A stretch of 64,000 nucleotides of DNA, taken from NCBI RefSeq assembly GCF_002197665.1, contig NZ_NBBJ01000004.1, forward strand, positions 186,001-250,000, in the 5' to 3' direction. Below the pieces are notes generated by a model. That model was given only the letters and a program-made list of their open reading frames with translations. It searched no databases and was not told the origin of the DNA. Positions 62,848 through 64,000 of the stretch are shown here, in pieces (the first letter of the stretch is position 1; each line of letters starts with the position of its first letter). The translations under genes and the position numbers were made by a program. The DNA is from Sphingomonas mucosissima (lineage in GTDB: Bacteria; Pseudomonadota; Alphaproteobacteria; Sphingomonadales; Sphingomonadaceae).

Positions 62848-63033
62848 TGACGTGGTGGGGCTCAGGCTATCCCCCACTTGGGGCCGAGTCCGCTTGACTA
62901 ACCCCCGGCCCACTCCTACGTCCCCTATTCGGTGAGGCCTCTCCGGCCCGCTGCCTCCTTCAGTCTCGTTGCTGCGCGATATCATCCGCCGACCGGGCTT
63001 TCTCCCCCAACCGATTTCAATCGGACACACGAT

Positions 63034-64000
63034 ATGCATCTCAAGGACCTCAAGAAGAAAGCGCCGGCCGAACTGGTCCAGCTGGCCGAGGAGCTCGGCG
63101 TCGAGGGCGCCTCGACGCTCCGCAAGCAGGACCTGATGTTCGCGATCCTCAAGGTTCAGGCCGAGGAAGGCGAGCAGATCATGGGCGAGGGCACCATTGA
63201 GGTGCTGCCCGACGGATTCGGCTTCCTGCGCTCGCCCGAAGCGAATTACCTTGCCGGCCCCGACGACATCTACGTCTCACCCAACCAGGTCCGCAAGCAC
63301 GGGCTGCGCACCGGTGACACGGTCGAAGGCGAGATCCGCGGGCCGAAGGACGGCGAACGCTATTTCGCACTTACCAAGCTGGTGCGCGTCAATTTCGACG
63401 ATCCCGACGCGGTGCGCCACCGCGTGAACTTCGACAACCTCACGCCGCTCTACCCGGAAGAGCGGCTGAAGATGGAAATCGAGGATCCGACGATCAAGGA
63501 CAAGACGGGCCGCGTGCTCGATCTCGTCTCGCCGATCGGCAAGGGCCAGCGCTGCCTGATCGTCGCGCCGCCGCGCGTCGGCAAGACGGTGATGATGCAG
63601 AACATCGCGCGCGCGATTTCGCTCAACCACCCCGAAGTGTTCCTGATCGTGCTGCTGATCGACGAGCGGCCCGAGGAAGTCACCGACATGCAGCGCACGG
63701 TGAACGGCGAGGTCGTCTCCTCGACCTTCGACGAGCCGGCGACGCGCCACGTTGCGGTGGCCGAAATGGTGATCGAGAAGGCCAAGCGCCTTGTCGAGCA
63801 CAAGAAGGACGTCGTGATCCTGCTCGACAACATCACGCGCCTCGGCCGCGCCTACAACACGGTGGTGCCGAGCTCGGGCAAGGTGCTGACCGGCGGTGTC
63901 GACGCCAACGCGCTGCAGCGGCCGAAGCGCTTCTTCGGTGCGGCGCGCAACATCGAGGAAGGCGGATCCCTGACGATCATCTCGACCTCGCTGATCGATA
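63034..64000 (+). CDS. rho: Transcription termination factor Rho (5' part, cut by window end)
   Basis: Rho is a hexameric RNA helicase that ends transcription. The first 322 residues are in the window. The N-terminal helical domain starts [20 protein letters not shown]; the RNA-binding OB fold has [20 protein letters not shown]; Walker A is APPRVGKT, and Walker B lies at [10 protein letters not shown], with the R-loop region [20 protein letters not shown] after it. The rest, about 95 residues, lies beyond the edge. It stands alone after the hemE-hemJ pair; the upstream gap is 310 bp. Confidence 0.97.
   Translation, partial: MHLKDLKKKAPAELVQLAEELGVEGASTLRKQDLMFAILKVQAEEGEQIMGEGTIEVLPDGFGFLRSPEANYLAGPDDIYVSPNQVRKHGLRTGDTVEGEIRGPKDGERYFALTKLVRVNFDDPDAVRHRVNFDNLTPLYPEERLKMEIEDPTIKDKTGRVLDLVSPIGKGQRCLIVAPPRVGKTVMMQNIARAISLNHPEVFLIVLLIDERPEEVTDMQRTVNGEVVSSTFDEPATRHVAVAEMVIEKAKRLVEHKKDVVILLDNITRLGRAYNTVVPSSGKVLTGGVDANALQRPKRFFGAARNIEEGGSLTIISTSLID

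Noticed and set aside
1..64000. tRNA genes, CRISPR arrays or insertion sequences
   Set aside because: No cloverleaf, no regularly spaced repeats and no transposase motif were seen in the gaps between genes; the repeats found are hairpins only.

Overview
This window is about 64 kb of a GC-rich alphaproteobacterial chromosome, most likely Sphingomonas or a close sphingomonad. The signs are the hemE / oriC / DUF299 (ppsR) arrangement, split infC and rpmI-rplT-pheST loci, DUF1491, MmcB, DUF2490 and SleB-type hydrolase genes, large TonB-dependent receptors, a split MacAB-type exporter, and GANTC sites clustered at the origin. No tRNA, rRNA, CRISPR array, insertion sequence or complete prophage was seen.

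Layout. 1-3389: start of pheT, then pheS, rplT and rpmI on the minus strand, with two copies of a 94-bp palindromic repeat. 3538-5688: AsmA-family gene. 5719-11782: two small paralogous secreted proteins, a TPR/aspartyl-asparaginyl beta-hydroxylase, a divergent sulfotransferase-like gene and a TonB receptor, which look like one accessory module. 12024-14458: small periplasmic protein, then an SGNH hydrolase with phage-tail-like sequence and its partner. 14513-21133: polysaccharide locus (two GT4, one GT2, WcaF-like acetyltransferase, polymerase/ligase-like membrane protein behind a G10 tract, flippase). 21297-30751: epoxide-hydrolase-like gene, DUF2490 protein, ctaDC, then pyrE and a tightly overlapping pdxJ-acpS-lepB-AI-2E-maiA run. 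30738-35983: second glycan locus. 36227-39775: infC and a second TonB receptor.

From 39910 to 60915 every gene is on the minus strand, pointing away from the origin: VOC protein, glnD, a four-gene tripartite exporter, a biotin-dependent carboxylase operon with bioB inside it, mmcB, a cell-wall hydrolase, DUF1491, a thioesterase, ptsN, hpf, dnaQ, coaE, aroE, maf and ppsR. The 60916-61203 gap carries two perfect DnaA boxes and a cluster of GANTC (CcrM) sites and is almost certainly the chromosomal origin. hemE, hemJ and rho (cut by the window end) run to the right.

Most notable: the origin with its GANTC cluster; the receptor/hydroxylase/small-secreted-protein module, where the small proteins could be hydroxylase substrates; the G10 tract just before a polysaccharide polymerase-like gene; the probable non-AUG start of infC; a carboxyltransferase with both oxyanion-hole glycine pairs changed; and phage-tail-derived sequence in the SGNH protein. 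Start sites, families and roles come from reading the sequence; no database search was possible.
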